DNA of 64,000 bases. Origin: Hyphomicrobiaceae bacterium UBA7697 (GTDB lineage: Bacteria; Pseudomonadota; Alphaproteobacteria; Rhizobiales; Methyloligellaceae). The DNA lies in NCBI GenBank assembly GCA_002482645.1, contig DLGJ01000005.1:613437-677436 (forward strand). The letters are read 5' to 3'. A program made the position numbers and the translations under genes. Under the pieces are notes generated by a model. It was given only the letters and a program-made list of their open reading frames with translations, made no database searches and was not told where the DNA came from. This document shows positions 27,384 through 36,574 of the stretch, in pieces (position 1 is the first letter of the stretch; each line of letters opens with the position of its first letter).

Positions 27384-28514
27384 ATGAGGTCGATAGTTTT
27401 CACAGCCTTGGGGACGGCCGGAGCGTTTCTGGCGGCGGTCGTGGACGCACAGGGCGCACAGGGAGCCCAAGGCGAAACGGTGACGCTGGTGACGCCGGTG
27501 GCTTTTGGAACCCATGTTCCGGGGTTGGGCACCCCGGCGCGCGAACTGGCGAAGCTCCTGAAGGAGCGCTCGAACGGTACGCTGCGGCTCGATTTGAAGG
27601 AGCCGGGCGAAGGAACGGCGCCATTCGAGATCCTGGATAAAGTGTCCGACGGTAAGGTCGATGCCGGCTTTGCCACGGCGGGGTATTGGGCGGCGAAGCT
27701 CCCGGCCGCGAGCCTTTTCGGCGGATTTCCGTTCGGTCCCGATGCCAAGGGCTACAGGGATTGGTTCAGCCGCGGCCACGGCCGCGCCCTCTATCAGGAG
27801 ATGTACGACCAGGCGAAGGTCGATGTGCATGTGATCCCGTGCGCCTTCGGCGGCGCCGAGGCCGGCGGATGGTTCGCCAAGGAGATCGGCTCCAAAGACG
27901 ACCTGGACGGTTTGCGCATGCGCATCTTCGGGCTCGGCGCCCGGGTCATGATGCGTCTCGGTACCGTCCCCGTGCTCGTTCCCGGCAGCGAGATCAAGAA
28001 AGCCTTCGAGGACGGCAAAATCGACGCGGCGGAGACCTATACGCCCGCGGTGGATCGCTCTCACGGGCTGCAGGACGCGGCCAAAATCCTTTACGCGCCC
28101 GGCTGGCACCAGCCTGCGACCGTGTTCGAGCTTCTGGTCAATCAGGACCGGTGGAACGCTCTCGGGCCCGAACACCAGTCTCTGATCGAGAGCACTTGCG
28201 GGGAGCTCCTTCAGCGAACCCTATCGGAAAGCGCCAATCTGCAGGCGTCCGCGCTCACTGCCTTCGCCAACCAGGACCATGTCGAACTTCTGAGCTTCCC
28301 CGAGGATGTTCTGGAAGCGCTGCGGGGCGCGTGGAGCGAAGTGGCCCGGGAGGAAGGTGTGCGGGACTATCTGTTCAAGGAGGTGTTCGAGGACATCGAG
28401 CGCTTCCGGTCCGGGGACGGCGCGGACGAAAAAGCCGGGCCGGAACCCGATTCGTCTTCGGCGGACGCCATGCCGCCACCGCCGCCCGGCGATGCCACAC
28501 CCGCCGATCCTTAG
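27384..28514 (+). CDS. TRAP transporter substrate-binding protein (DctP family)
   Basis: Periplasmic binding protein of 376 residues for a tripartite ATP-independent transporter, which imports organic acids with sodium. Signal peptide 1-22, then VTLVTPVAFGTHVPGLGTPARELAKLL and GTLRLDLKEPGEG. The conserved region is GGWFAKEIGSKDDLDGLRMRIFGLGARVMMRLG, containing the carboxylate-binding Arg, followed by KKAFEDGKIDAAETYTP. The last 35 residues are a Pro/Asp-rich tail. No DctQ or DctM membrane subunits are nearby, so it is an orphan. It precedes glcDEF on the same strand, which hints at glycolate, lactate or another hydroxy acid as ligand, but that is inference. The ribosome binding site before the ATG at 27384 is weak. 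Confidence 0.85.
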   Translation: MRSIVFTALGTAGAFLAAVVDAQGAQGAQGETVTLVTPVAFGTHVPGLGTPARELAKLLKERSNGTLRLDLKEPGEGTAPFEILDKVSDGKVDAGFATAGYWAAKLPAASLFGGFPFGPDAKGYRDWFSRGHGRALYQEMYDQAKVDVHVIPCAFGGAEAGGWFAKEIGSKDDLDGLRMRIFGLGARVMMRLGTVPVLVPGSEIKKAFEDGKIDAAETYTPAVDRSHGLQDAAKILYAPGWHQPATVFELLVNQDRWNALGPEHQSLIESTCGELLQRTLSESANLQASALTAFANQDHVELLSFPEDVLEALRGAWSEVAREEGVRDYLFKEVFEDIERFRSGDGADEKAGPEPDSSSADAMPPPPPGDATPADP

Positions 28515-28537
28515 GAGAAACGCCGGCCCCGACCCAC

Positions 28538-28609
28538 TGGTCTTGTGCCATTCGCTGGTCTTGTGCCTTTCTCTGGCCTTGCGTCTTTCGCGGGCCTTGC
28601 GCGTTTCGC
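28538..28609. repeat. Four tandem 18-bp degenerate repeats upstream of glcD
   Basis: Units at 28538-28555, 28556-28573, 28574-28591 and 28592-28609 share the pattern tggtcttgtgcctttcgc with one to several changes. They lie between the TRAP gene stop and glcD, in a 212-base spacer without other gene evidence. Confidence 0.75.
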
Positions 28610-28726
28610 TCGCAGGCACGCCTTGCTAGACTGCCGGCACATATTGCCCACGGCCCCGACAAAATGCGAAGAGGGGTGGGCGTCCTTGATCTTTGCGGCC
28701 TCTTGAGCGGCTTGGAGCCTGCTTGC

Positions 28727-30268
28727 ATGTCCACATTGCCCTTACCAGATCCCGACCGCGCGGTTTTGGCGCGCCGGAACGATGTGGTGAAGCAGCTCAA
28801 GAAGCTCGCGCCGCAGGCGGTCTTGATCGCCGACGTCGAAGGGCGGCGGACATTCGAAGCCGACGCGCTCGCCGCCTACCGGCGCTTGCCGCTCGCGGTC
28901 GTGCTGCCGGTCTCCACGGAAGAGGTCTCGGCCATTCTCCGCTTCTGCTACGAAAACCACGTCAAGGTGGTGCCGCGCGGCGCGGGAACCTCGCTTTGCG
29001 GCGGGGCGACGCCGCTGGAAGACGCCATCGTTCTGTGCCTCTCGCGGATGAACAAGGTTCTCGAGATCGATGCGGCCAATCGTGTCGCGCGGGTCGAGGC
29101 CGGCATCACCAATATCGCGATCACGCAAGCGGCCGCGTCACAGGGCTTTTTCTATGCACCCGATCCGTCGAGCCAGATCGCCTGCACGGTGGGCGGCAAC
29201 ATCGCCACCAATTCAGGCGGCGCTCATTGCCTCAAATACGGGGTCACGGTGAACAACCTGCTCGGTGTCCGGATGGTCATGGTGGGCGGCGAGATCATCG
29301 ATTTCGGCGGCCATCATCTCGATTCGCCCAATTACGATTTCCTGCCGCTGATCGCGGGCTCCGAAGGCCAGTTGGGCGTCGTTACCGAGGCGAGCGTCCG
29401 TCTGCTCGCCGCGCCGGAAGGCGCACGTCCCGTCCTGATCGGTTTCGATTCCGCGAAGGCGGCGGCCTCTTGCGTCGCCGCGATCATCGCTTCCGGTATC
29501 GTTCCTGTGGCAATCGAGTTCATGGACCGCCCCGCGATCCATGTCTGCGAGCATTTCGTTCCGGCCGGATATCCGCTGGATGCCGAGGCGGCGCTCATCG
29601 TCGAGGTCGAGGGGTCGGAGGACGAGATCGAGTATCTTCTGGAGAAGATCGAGGATATCGCCCGCGACTACGATCCGATCAGCATGCGCCGCAGTCAGAG
29701 CGACGAGGAGAGCGCGGCGATCTGGAAAGGCCGCAAGGCGGCCTTCGGGGCCATCGGCCAGATTTCCGATTACATGTGCATGGACGGCGTCATTCCGCTT
29801 TCGGCACTGCCTCAGGCGTTGGAAGCCATCAGCCTGATCTGCCGGAAATACCGTTTCGACGTGGCCAATATCTTCCACGCCGGCGACGGCAACCTGCATC
29901 CGCTGATCCTTTACGATGCCAACGATCCGGGTCAGCTCGAACGGGTGGAGCTGTGCGGCGCGGAAATTCTGAAACTCTGCGTCGAACTCGGCGGCTGCCT
30001 CACCGGAGAGCACGGCGTCGGCATCGAGAAGCGCGAGCTCATGTATGAGCAGTTCACGGACGAGGACATCGATCAGCAGGTTAGAATCAAGGAAGAGCTG
30101 GACCCGTCCTGGCTTCTCAACTCCGGCAAGGTGTTTCCGATCCTCGGCCGCGACGCGCTGAAGATGACCATCGATCTGACGAATCTCGGCGCGGCCCCGC
30201 CCGGGCCCGGCGAGGACCTGGAGACCACGGCCGAAGCCGTGCTTGTCGAAGGCGAGGAGAGGCCGTGA
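28727..30268 (+). CDS. glcD: Glycolate oxidase subunit GlcD (FAD-linked)
   Basis: Flavoprotein catalytic subunit of glycolate oxidase (513 residues), oxidising glycolate, and often D-lactate, to the 2-oxo acid. The FAD-binding PCMH domain is seen in VVPRGAGTSLCGG (about 75-90), PDPSSQIACTVGGNIATNSGG and GSEGQLGVVTEASVRLL. The C-terminal FAD-linked oxidase domain ends with NIFHAGDGNLHPLI and GGCLTGEHGVGIEKR. ATG 28727 has GGAG nine bases upstream; the reading frame continues far upstream into the previous gene region, but that part is not coding. GlcD overlaps glcE by 4 bases (GTGA), so the two are translationally coupled. Confidence 0.95.
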   Translation: MSTLPLPDPDRAVLARRNDVVKQLKKLAPQAVLIADVEGRRTFEADALAAYRRLPLAVVLPVSTEEVSAILRFCYENHVKVVPRGAGTSLCGGATPLEDAIVLCLSRMNKVLEIDAANRVARVEAGITNIAITQAAASQGFFYAPDPSSQIACTVGGNIATNSGGAHCLKYGVTVNNLLGVRMVMVGGEIIDFGGHHLDSPNYDFLPLIAGSEGQLGVVTEASVRLLAAPEGARPVLIGFDSAKAAASCVAAIIASGIVPVAIEFMDRPAIHVCEHFVPAGYPLDAEAALIVEVEGSEDEIEYLLEKIEDIARDYDPISMRRSQSDEESAAIWKGRKAAFGAIGQISDYMCMDGVIPLSALPQALEAISLICRKYRFDVANIFHAGDGNLHPLILYDANDPGQLERVELCGAEILKLCVELGGCLTGEHGVGIEKRELMYEQFTDEDIDQQVRIKEELDPSWLLNSGKVFPILGRDALKMTIDLTNLGAAPPGPGEDLETTAEAVLVEGEERP

Positions 30269-31500
30269 CCGCTCATATGCGCCTTGGCTTCCACGCGCCC
30301 GAGACCGACGAGGACCTCTCGCAGATCGTTCTCGAGGCCGCGGAATCGGGCACCCCGCTCGAGATCATGGGCAAGGGCACGAAGCGCGAGCTGGGCCATG
30401 CGGTCCGCGCCGGTGCGGTGGTCAGCACAGAGGCCATGTCCGGCATCACGCTCTACGAGCCGACCGAGCTCGTCATGGTCGCGAAAACGGGAACGCCGCT
30501 TTCGGCGATCGAAGCCGCTCTTGCCGAGAACGATCAGGAACTGGCTTGCGAGCCGGTCGATCTCGCGCCGGTCATGGGCTACGCGGCCGGCGAGGGCACG
30601 ATCGGCGGCCTCGTCGCCACCAATATCTCGGGCAGCCGCCGCATCCTCAAAGGCGCGGTGCGGGACCATGTTCTCGGGATCAAGGCAGTCAACGGGCGGG
30701 GCGAGGTCATCAAGTCCGGCGGCCGCGTGATGAAGAACGTGACCGGCTACGATCTCGCCCGGACGCTCGCGGGGTCCTGGGGAACGCTCGCCATTATGAG
30801 CGAGGTCGCGCTCAAAGTGCTGCCCGTGCAGCGTGAATCCCGCACGCTCGTCTTTTTCGGCCTGACGGACCAGGCGGCCGTCGAAGCGCTCTGCATCGCC
30901 ATGGGCACGCCCTACGAGGTGTCGGGCACGCTTCATCTTCATGCGAGCGTCGCCGCGCGTCTCTCCGATGAGGGGCTTGCGGAGCAGGGCGCCGCCGTGA
31001 CGTTGATCCGTGTCGAGAATTTTCCGGCCTCGGCTCGATATCGCACGAGCCGCTTGAGACAAGCGCTTCTGGCCTACGGGCCGGAGCTGGAATTGGACCC
31101 CGTCCGCAGCAAGGCGCTGTGGGATGCTGTACGCTCGCTGCAAATGTTTCAGGGGGGCGGCAATCCGCTATGGCGTGTCTCGACGGTCCCGAGCCGGGCG
31201 GCAAGGTTCGTCGGCAATCTTGCGCGGAAGATCGACGTCAAGGCGGCCTACGATTGGTCCGGCGGCCTGATTTGGATCGAGACTCCGTCCTTGACGGACG
31301 CGGGCGCCGTTGAAATCCGGCGCCAGCTCGCCGAATTTGGCGGCCACGCCACGCTGATCCGTTCGGACGCCGAGACGCGCGGCGCGACGGACGTGTTCCA
31401 GCCGCTGGAGCCGCCGCACGACATTCTCGCCGCGAAGCTGAAACACGCATTCGACCCGCTCGGCCTTTTCAATCCGGGCCGGCTCTATCGGGACCGGTAG
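30265..31500 (+). CDS. glcE: Glycolate oxidase subunit GlcE (FAD-binding)
   Basis: Second FAD-binding subunit of glycolate oxidase, 411 residues, shorter than GlcD. Its FAD-binding domain shows LEIMGKGTKRELG (about 33-45), GEGTIGGLVATNISGSRRILKG and VIKSGGRVMKNVTGYDLARTLAGSWGTLAIM. The C-terminal domain is reduced and ends with FDPLGLFNPGRLYRDR, the usual GlcE ending. The start is GTG at 30265, inside the glcD stop (GTGA), with GGAGAGG just upstream; ATG at 30277 is possible but lacks such a site. It works with GlcD and the iron-sulfur subunit GlcF, whose gene follows after 7 bases. Confidence 0.93.
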   Translation: MTAHMRLGFHAPETDEDLSQIVLEAAESGTPLEIMGKGTKRELGHAVRAGAVVSTEAMSGITLYEPTELVMVAKTGTPLSAIEAALAENDQELACEPVDLAPVMGYAAGEGTIGGLVATNISGSRRILKGAVRDHVLGIKAVNGRGEVIKSGGRVMKNVTGYDLARTLAGSWGTLAIMSEVALKVLPVQRESRTLVFFGLTDQAAVEALCIAMGTPYEVSGTLHLHASVAARLSDEGLAEQGAAVTLIRVENFPASARYRTSRLRQALLAYGPELELDPVRSKALWDAVRSLQMFQGGGNPLWRVSTVPSRAARFVGNLARKIDVKAAYDWSGGLIWIETPSLTDAGAVEIRRQLAEFGGHATLIRSDAETRGATDVFQPLEPPHDILAAKLKHAFDPLGLFNPGRLYRDR

Positions 31501-31507
31501 GCGCGAC

Positions 31508-32884
31508 ATGGAAACCAATTTCAACGCTCTACAGCTCGGGGACCCGACGATCGCGCGTGCCGACGAGATCTTGCGCCGCTGCGTCCATTGCGGCTTGTGC
31601 ACGGCCACCTGCCCTACCTATGTGCTGACAGGCGATGAGCGGGACAGTCCGCGCGGCCGCATCTATCTGATGAAGCAGATGTTCGAGACGCGCGACGTGC
31701 CGGCGTCAACGGTGCATCACATCGACCGCTGTCTGACCTGCCTCGGCTGCATGACCGCTTGCCCGAGCGGCGTTGACTACATGCATCTGGTCGATCTCGC
31801 CCGCGTGCGGATCGAGCAGCGCGGTCACCGCAGCCCGAACAAGAACACGATGCGGATGTTCCTGAGCCGGGTGCTGCCCTATCCCAGCCGGTTCAAGGCC
31901 ATGTTGATGCTCGGCTGGTTCGCACGGCCGTTCCGCGATTTGATCGGCAAGCTCGGCATGAAGCGGATTGCGGCGGCGCTGGAACTCGTTCCCACGGACG
32001 CGCTGAAGCTGAAAATCTTGCGGCCCAAATCCGCCTACAATCCAAAGGCGCCGCAGCCCAAGCGCGTGGCGATCATGCTGGGCTGCGTTCAGGAGGTCCT
32101 GGCGCCTCAGATCAACAAGGCCGCGATTCGTCTGCTACGCCGTCACGGTGTGGACGTGATGGTGGTCAAGGACGAAGGCTGCTGCGGCGCGCTCTCCCAC
32201 CATCTCGGGCGTGAGGAGGAGGCGCGCGGCCACGCCCGGCGCAACATCGACGCGCTGACCGTCGTGATGCGCGAGCGGCTTCTGGATGCGGTGATCCCGA
32301 CGGCCAGCGGCTGCGGGACCATGCTGAAGGACTACGGCAATCTCCTCTCCCGCGACCATGGCTATGCGGAACGGGCGGAGTATGTGGCGGGCCTGACCCG
32401 CGACGCCACGGAGTTCCTCAACGAGATCGAACTCAATCCGCCCGTGATGTGGACCGGCCTCAAGGTCGCCTACCACTCGGCCTGTTCGCTCGGCCATGGG
32501 CAGAAGCTCGATCAACTGCCGCGGCAGCTCTTGGAGCAGGCCGGTTACACGCTGGTCGAGATTCCGGAAGGGCATTTGTGCTGCGGCTCGGCCGGCACCT
32601 ACAATATCGTCGAGCCGGAACTGTCGGCGCAGTTGCGCGACCGCAAGGTCAAGAACATCGAATCGGTCAAGCCCGACGTGATCGCCACGGGCAATATCGG
32701 CTGCATCACCCAGATCAAGAGCGGGACGGACATTCCCATCGTCCACACGGTCGAGCTTCTGGACTGGGCCACCGGCGGCCCGTGCCCGCCCGCTTTGTCC
32801 AAGATGCGCGGCCGCGCGCACCCGATCGAGGCGCTGGTCGAGATGGCCAAGGCCTCGGCCAAGGAAAAGGCGCTTGTGGACTAA
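31508..32884 (+). CDS. glcF: Glycolate oxidase iron-sulfur subunit GlcF
   Basis: Membrane-associated electron-transfer subunit (458 residues). Two 4Fe-4S motifs are visible near the N terminus: CVHCGLCTATCPTY (about 22-35) and CLTCLGCMTACPSG (about 76-89). Two CCG (DUF224) domains follow, around GCVQEVLAPQ with DEGCCGALSHHLG, and YHSACSLGHGQK with HLCCGSAGTYNI. These carry electrons from the flavin subunits to quinone. ATG at 31508 lies 7 bases after glcE. The trio glcDEF is complete and compact; no GlcC-type regulator or permease is adjacent, so regulation is not evident from the sequence. Confidence 0.95.
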   Translation: METNFNALQLGDPTIARADEILRRCVHCGLCTATCPTYVLTGDERDSPRGRIYLMKQMFETRDVPASTVHHIDRCLTCLGCMTACPSGVDYMHLVDLARVRIEQRGHRSPNKNTMRMFLSRVLPYPSRFKAMLMLGWFARPFRDLIGKLGMKRIAAALELVPTDALKLKILRPKSAYNPKAPQPKRVAIMLGCVQEVLAPQINKAAIRLLRRHGVDVMVVKDEGCCGALSHHLGREEEARGHARRNIDALTVVMRERLLDAVIPTASGCGTMLKDYGNLLSRDHGYAERAEYVAGLTRDATEFLNEIELNPPVMWTGLKVAYHSACSLGHGQKLDQLPRQLLEQAGYTLVEIPEGHLCCGSAGTYNIVEPELSAQLRDRKVKNIESVKPDVIATGNIGCITQIKSGTDIPIVHTVELLDWATGGPCPPALSKMRGRAHPIEALVEMAKASAKEKALVD

Positions 32885-32963
32885 GGCCCGGTTGCTTGCT
32901 GGGCGCGGAGCGATGGGCTAGAACGCGGCGGCTTGAGCTTTTTGACATTCGCCCGCATCCCGC

Positions 32964-34457
32964 ATGACCAAGACCGAAAATAAGCCCGCCCAAGGGTCCG
33001 ATAACTCTCGCCCCGAAGCACGTCTGCCCAAGGGCATGCAGGATTCGCCGGCGCGGGAAATCCGCGCGACCGAGGCCATGCTGGCGACCATCAAGACGGT
33101 GTTCGAGCGCTACGGCTTCGAGCCGCTGGCGACGCCCGCCATCGAGTACACGGACGCGCTCGGCAAGTTCCTGCCCGATCAGGACCGGCCCAATGAGGGC
33201 GTGTTCTCGTTCCAGGACGACGACGAGCAATGGCTGTCGCTGCGCTACGATCTGACCGCGCCGCTCGCCCGCTACGTCGCCGAGAACTATCAGACCTTGC
33301 CGAAGCCCTTCCGCCGCTATCAGACGGGTCCCGTCTGGCGCAACGAGAAGCCGGGCCCCGGCCGCTTCCGCCAGTTCACCCAATTCGATGCCGATACGGT
33401 CGGCGCCGCCTCCATCGCGGCCGACGCGGAACTCTGCATGCTCGCCGCCGACACCATGGAGGCGCTCGGCGTCCCGCGCGGTGGCTATGTGGTGAAGGTC
33501 AACAGCCGGAAGATTCTGGATGGCGTTCTCGACTCCATCGGCGTCGAGGAAGGCCGGCGGCTCACGGTCTTGAGGGCTATCGACAAGTTCGACCGGCTCG
33601 GCGAAGAGGGCGTGCGTCTGCTTCTCGGCGAAGGCCGGAAAGACGAGAGCGGTGACTTCACCAAGGGCGCGGGCCTTAAGGCTGGCGACATCGACAAGGT
33701 CATGGTCTCTACGAGCCCCTTATCAGGTGACAGCGAGACCACGCTCGCACAACTCATGCTGCTTGCCGATTCAGAAGCAGGTGCGGAAGGCATCACGGAA
33801 CTTCGGACGATTTGGGAACTGGTCAAAGCAGGAGGCTATGGCCAGCGCATCGTCATAGATCCCTCTATCGTCCGCGGCCTGGAATATTACACCGGCCCGG
33901 TGTTCGAGACCGAGCTGACCCCGACCATCAAGGACGCGCGCGGACACGAAATCCGGCTCGGCTCGGTGATGAGCGGCGGCCGCTACGACGGCCTCGTGGC
34001 GCGCTTCACCGGCGAGCAGGTGCCGGCGACCGGCATCTCGGTCGGCGTATCGCGTCTCCTGTTCGGTCTGCAGCTACTCGGCAAGTACAAAGGCGACAGC
34101 GCGCAAGGCCCCGTGGTCGTGCTCGTGTTCGACAAGGACCGGCTCGCCGATTATCAGCGGATGGTGCAGACCTTGCGCGAAGCGGACATCCGCGCCGAGC
34201 TCTATCTCGGCTCGTCGGGCATGAAGGCGCAGATGAAATATGCCGACAAGCGCGGCAGCCCTTGCGTCGTCATTCAAGGCGGCGACGAGAAGGCGCGCGG
34301 CGAAGTTCAGATCAAGGACCTCGTGCTCGGCGCGACCCTCACCAAGATCGAGGATCGCGAGGAATATCTGAAGAAACAGGCCGAAGCGCAGTTCGCCGTG
34401 CCGGAGGCCAAGCTTGTTGAAGCGGTTCGCCAGGTCCTTTCGCGCCAGAAGACATAG
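32964..34457 (+). CDS. hisS: Histidyl-tRNA synthetase, divergent alphaproteobacterial type
   Basis: Class II synthetase (497 residues) charging tRNA-His. The catalytic core shows YDLTAPLARYVAEN, motif 2 as YQTGPVWRNEKPGPGRFRQFTQFDAD, the histidine-binding GLEYYTGPVFETEL and motif 3 GGRYDGLV. The C-terminal anticodon-binding domain contains the stretch from VVVLVFDKDRLADYQ to GSSGMKAQMKYADKRG. The protein is longer than the usual bacterial enzyme of about 420 residues and resembles the laterally acquired HisRS of alphaproteobacteria that recognise tRNA-His without G-1. This agrees with the tRNA-His at 9.8 kb. It starts the hisS-hisZ-hisG group, but a repeat-filled gap separates it from hisZ. 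Confidence 0.95.
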   Translation: MTKTENKPAQGSDNSRPEARLPKGMQDSPAREIRATEAMLATIKTVFERYGFEPLATPAIEYTDALGKFLPDQDRPNEGVFSFQDDDEQWLSLRYDLTAPLARYVAENYQTLPKPFRRYQTGPVWRNEKPGPGRFRQFTQFDADTVGAASIAADAELCMLAADTMEALGVPRGGYVVKVNSRKILDGVLDSIGVEEGRRLTVLRAIDKFDRLGEEGVRLLLGEGRKDESGDFTKGAGLKAGDIDKVMVSTSPLSGDSETTLAQLMLLADSEAGAEGITELRTIWELVKAGGYGQRIVIDPSIVRGLEYYTGPVFETELTPTIKDARGHEIRLGSVMSGGRYDGLVARFTGEQVPATGISVGVSRLLFGLQLLGKYKGDSAQGPVVVLVFDKDRLADYQRMVQTLREADIRAELYLGSSGMKAQMKYADKRGSPCVVIQGGDEKARGEVQIKDLVLGATLTKIEDREEYLKKQAEAQFAVPEAKLVEAVRQVLSRQKT

Positions 34458-34485
34458 GAATCTCAGTGATGGCCTCCTATGACAT

Positions 34486-34656
34486 GTCATGGCCGGGCTT
34501 GACCCGGCCATCCACGGTCTTGTCATTCCCGCGAACGCGGGAATCCAGTAAGCACCGGTCTTTATCGACCATGAATGCCTCGGTTACTGGATTACCCGGT
34601 CGAGCCGGGCAATGACAAGGAAGGTCATGGATGCCCGGATCAAGTCCGGGCATGAC
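34486..34656. repeat. Composite palindromic (REP-like) element, four modules
   Basis: Four REP-type modules lie in the hisS-hisZ gap: 34486-34516 (gtcatggccgggcttgaccc type), 34522-34548 (gtcattcccgcgaacgcggg type), 34587-34616 (inverse of the second type) and 34626-34656 (inverse of the first type). They form two nested inverted pairs. Such elements are abundant in Rhizobiales genomes and can form strong RNA hairpins between co-transcribed genes. Confidence 0.85.
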
Positions 34657-34694
34657 GAACAGCATGACAGACAAAGTGTGATAGAGCCGACCCC

Positions 34695-35873
34695 ATGACC
34701 GCCGAAACCGCCAAAGCGTTCGAGGCCCTCGAAGTCCAGGCCCGCGACCTCGTCGCCCTGTTCGGCCGCGCGGGCTACGAATTCGTCGCGCCCGCGATTC
34801 TGCAACCGGCCGGTGTGTTTCTCGATCAGATCGGCGAACAGGTGCGCGGCCGGTCCTACGTCTTCACCGATCTCGCGGGCGAGGAGCTGTGCCTCCGGCC
34901 CGATCTGACGGTGCCGGTCTCGCGGCTCTATCTCGAGCGGCACCCGCAAGCCCGGACCGAAGCCCGCTATTGCTACAACGGTCCGGCCTTCCGCTTTCAA
35001 CCGCTCGGGCCGAGTGCGACGCACCCGCGTGAGTTCCGCCAGGCGGGCGTCGAGTGCTTCGGCGCGGCCGACAAGGCAGCGGCCGACACCGAAGTGCTGC
35101 TGCTCGCTGTCGAGGCTGTGCGCAGCGCGGGCCTCCGGGATCATCGTTTGCGCTTCGGCGACATCGCGCTGTTCTATGCGCTCGTCGATGCGCTTGAGCT
35201 GCCCGAGCGCTGGCGGCTGAAGCTCCGCCACTATTTCTGGCGTCCGCCGAGCTTTCACGCGCTTCTCGACAAGCTGGCGAAGGCGGAGCGCCCGGAGCCC
35301 AACGATGTCGTCGCCAAGCTCGGCGAGACGATCGCGGGCAAGAGCCAGGAAGAGGCCGAGGACATCGTCTCCGCCTATCTCCATGCGAACGGCATTCCGC
35401 TCGCGGGCACTAGGACCTTGCGCGAGATCGCCGCTCGCCTGCTCGATCAGGCGGCGGATCTGTACGCGGACGCCCTGCCGAAAGAAGTGGAGACGATCAT
35501 CGAGTATTATCTCGCGGTCGAAGGCACCCCGCGCGACGCGGCGGACAAGATCGGCCTGATCGCGCGCGGCGCCGGTCTCGACATCGACGGCGCGCTGGCG
35601 ACGGTCACACGCCGCTTCGATCTTCTCGAAGAAGCTGGCGTCGATCTGTCCGGCTCGATCCTGTCCACCGAGTTCGGCCGCAAGCTCGAATATTATTCGG
35701 GCCTCGTGTTCCAGATCGAAGCGCCGGGGATGGACGAGACCGAGCCGGTCGCGGGCGGCGGCCGCTACGACAATCTCCTGACCGCGCTCGGCGCGCCGCG
35801 TCCCGTGCCCGCCGTGGGTTCGGCCATTCACACCGAGCGCCTGCTCGCCGCCGTCGGAGGGACGCCGTCATGA
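34695..35873 (+). CDS. hisZ: ATP phosphoribosyltransferase regulatory subunit HisZ
   Basis: HisRS-like paralogue (392 residues) that does not charge tRNA but binds the short HisG to form the first enzyme of histidine synthesis and to sense histidine. The synthetase-like fold is seen in YVFTDLAGEELCLRPDLTVPVSRLYLE (motif 1-2 region), YNGPAFRFQPLG...REFRQAGVECFGA and motif 3 AGGGRYDNLL. The C-terminal anticodon-binding domain of true HisRS is missing, as expected. ATG at 34695; its stop overlaps the hisG start by 4 bases (ATGA), which fits stoichiometric synthesis of the two subunits. Confidence 0.95.
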   Translation: MTAETAKAFEALEVQARDLVALFGRAGYEFVAPAILQPAGVFLDQIGEQVRGRSYVFTDLAGEELCLRPDLTVPVSRLYLERHPQARTEARYCYNGPAFRFQPLGPSATHPREFRQAGVECFGAADKAAADTEVLLLAVEAVRSAGLRDHRLRFGDIALFYALVDALELPERWRLKLRHYFWRPPSFHALLDKLAKAERPEPNDVVAKLGETIAGKSQEEAEDIVSAYLHANGIPLAGTRTLREIAARLLDQAADLYADALPKEVETIIEYYLAVEGTPRDAADKIGLIARGAGLDIDGALATVTRRFDLLEEAGVDLSGSILSTEFGRKLEYYSGLVFQIEAPGMDETEPVAGGGRYDNLLTALGAPRPVPAVGSAIHTERLLAAVGGTPS

Positions 35874-36571
35874 CCGCGCCGTCCCTCGTCATCGCCGTGC
35901 CGTCCAAGGGCCGTTTGAAGGAGAAGGCTGCCGCGCTGTTCGAGGCGGCAGGCCATGCGTTGCGCGTGAAAGGCCATGAGCGCGGCTATCGCGGACAGCT
36001 CGACGGACTGCCCGATGTGGCGGTGGAATACACCTCGGCCGCGGAGATCGTGCATCAATTGCGCGCGGGGCGCGTGCATCTCGGCATCACGGGCGAAGAC
36101 CTCGTGCGCGAGACCTTGCCCGACCTGGACAGCACGGTCGAATTCCTCGCGCCGCTCGATTTCGGCCATGCGGATGTGATCGTCGCCGTTCCCGAATGCT
36201 GGCTCGACGTGTCGCGCATGGCGGATCTGGAAGACGTCGCGGAGCAGTTCGCGCGCAATCACGGCAGGGGCCTTCGCGTCGCCACCAAATACATGAATCT
36301 CACGCGGCGCTTCTTCGCGAAGAAGGGCGTCACCGGATACCGCATCGTCGAAAGCGTCGGCGCCACCGAGGCGACGCCCGCCACCGGCACGTCCGAGCTG
36401 ATCGTGGACATCACCAGCACCGGCACGACGCTGAAGGCGAACCACCTCAAAGTGCTGGAGGATGGGCTGATCCTGCAGTCGCAAGCCCACCTCCTGGCAT
36501 CGAAGGGGGCTGGCTGGGACGCGCGTGCCCGCGAACAGTGTGAGAGGATCCTGTCGGGTCTTTCCCAATAG
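35870..36571 (+). CDS. hisG: ATP phosphoribosyltransferase catalytic subunit, short form
   Basis: First enzyme of histidine biosynthesis: joins ATP and PRPP to make phosphoribosyl-ATP. At 233 residues this is the short HisG_S type, without the C-terminal regulatory domain, and so needs HisZ from the overlapping upstream gene. Seen motifs include IAVPSKGRLKEKA at the start, HLGITGEDLVRE, RVATKYMNLTRRFF and the PRPP-binding loop ELIVDITSTGTTLKAN. The ATG overlaps the hisZ stop (ATGA). Its transcript ends in a REP-type inverted pair, which may stabilise or terminate it. Confidence 0.96.
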   Translation: MTAPSLVIAVPSKGRLKEKAAALFEAAGHALRVKGHERGYRGQLDGLPDVAVEYTSAAEIVHQLRAGRVHLGITGEDLVRETLPDLDSTVEFLAPLDFGHADVIVAVPECWLDVSRMADLEDVAEQFARNHGRGLRVATKYMNLTRRFFAKKGVTGYRIVESVGATEATPATGTSELIVDITSTGTTLKANHLKVLEDGLILQSQAHLLASKGAGWDARAREQCERILSGLSQ

Positions 36572-36574
36572 AAC

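Noticed and set aside
28538..28609. CRISPR array
   Set aside because: The units are contiguous, 18 bp and degenerate, without spacers; no cas genes are present. The same applies to 61214-61267.
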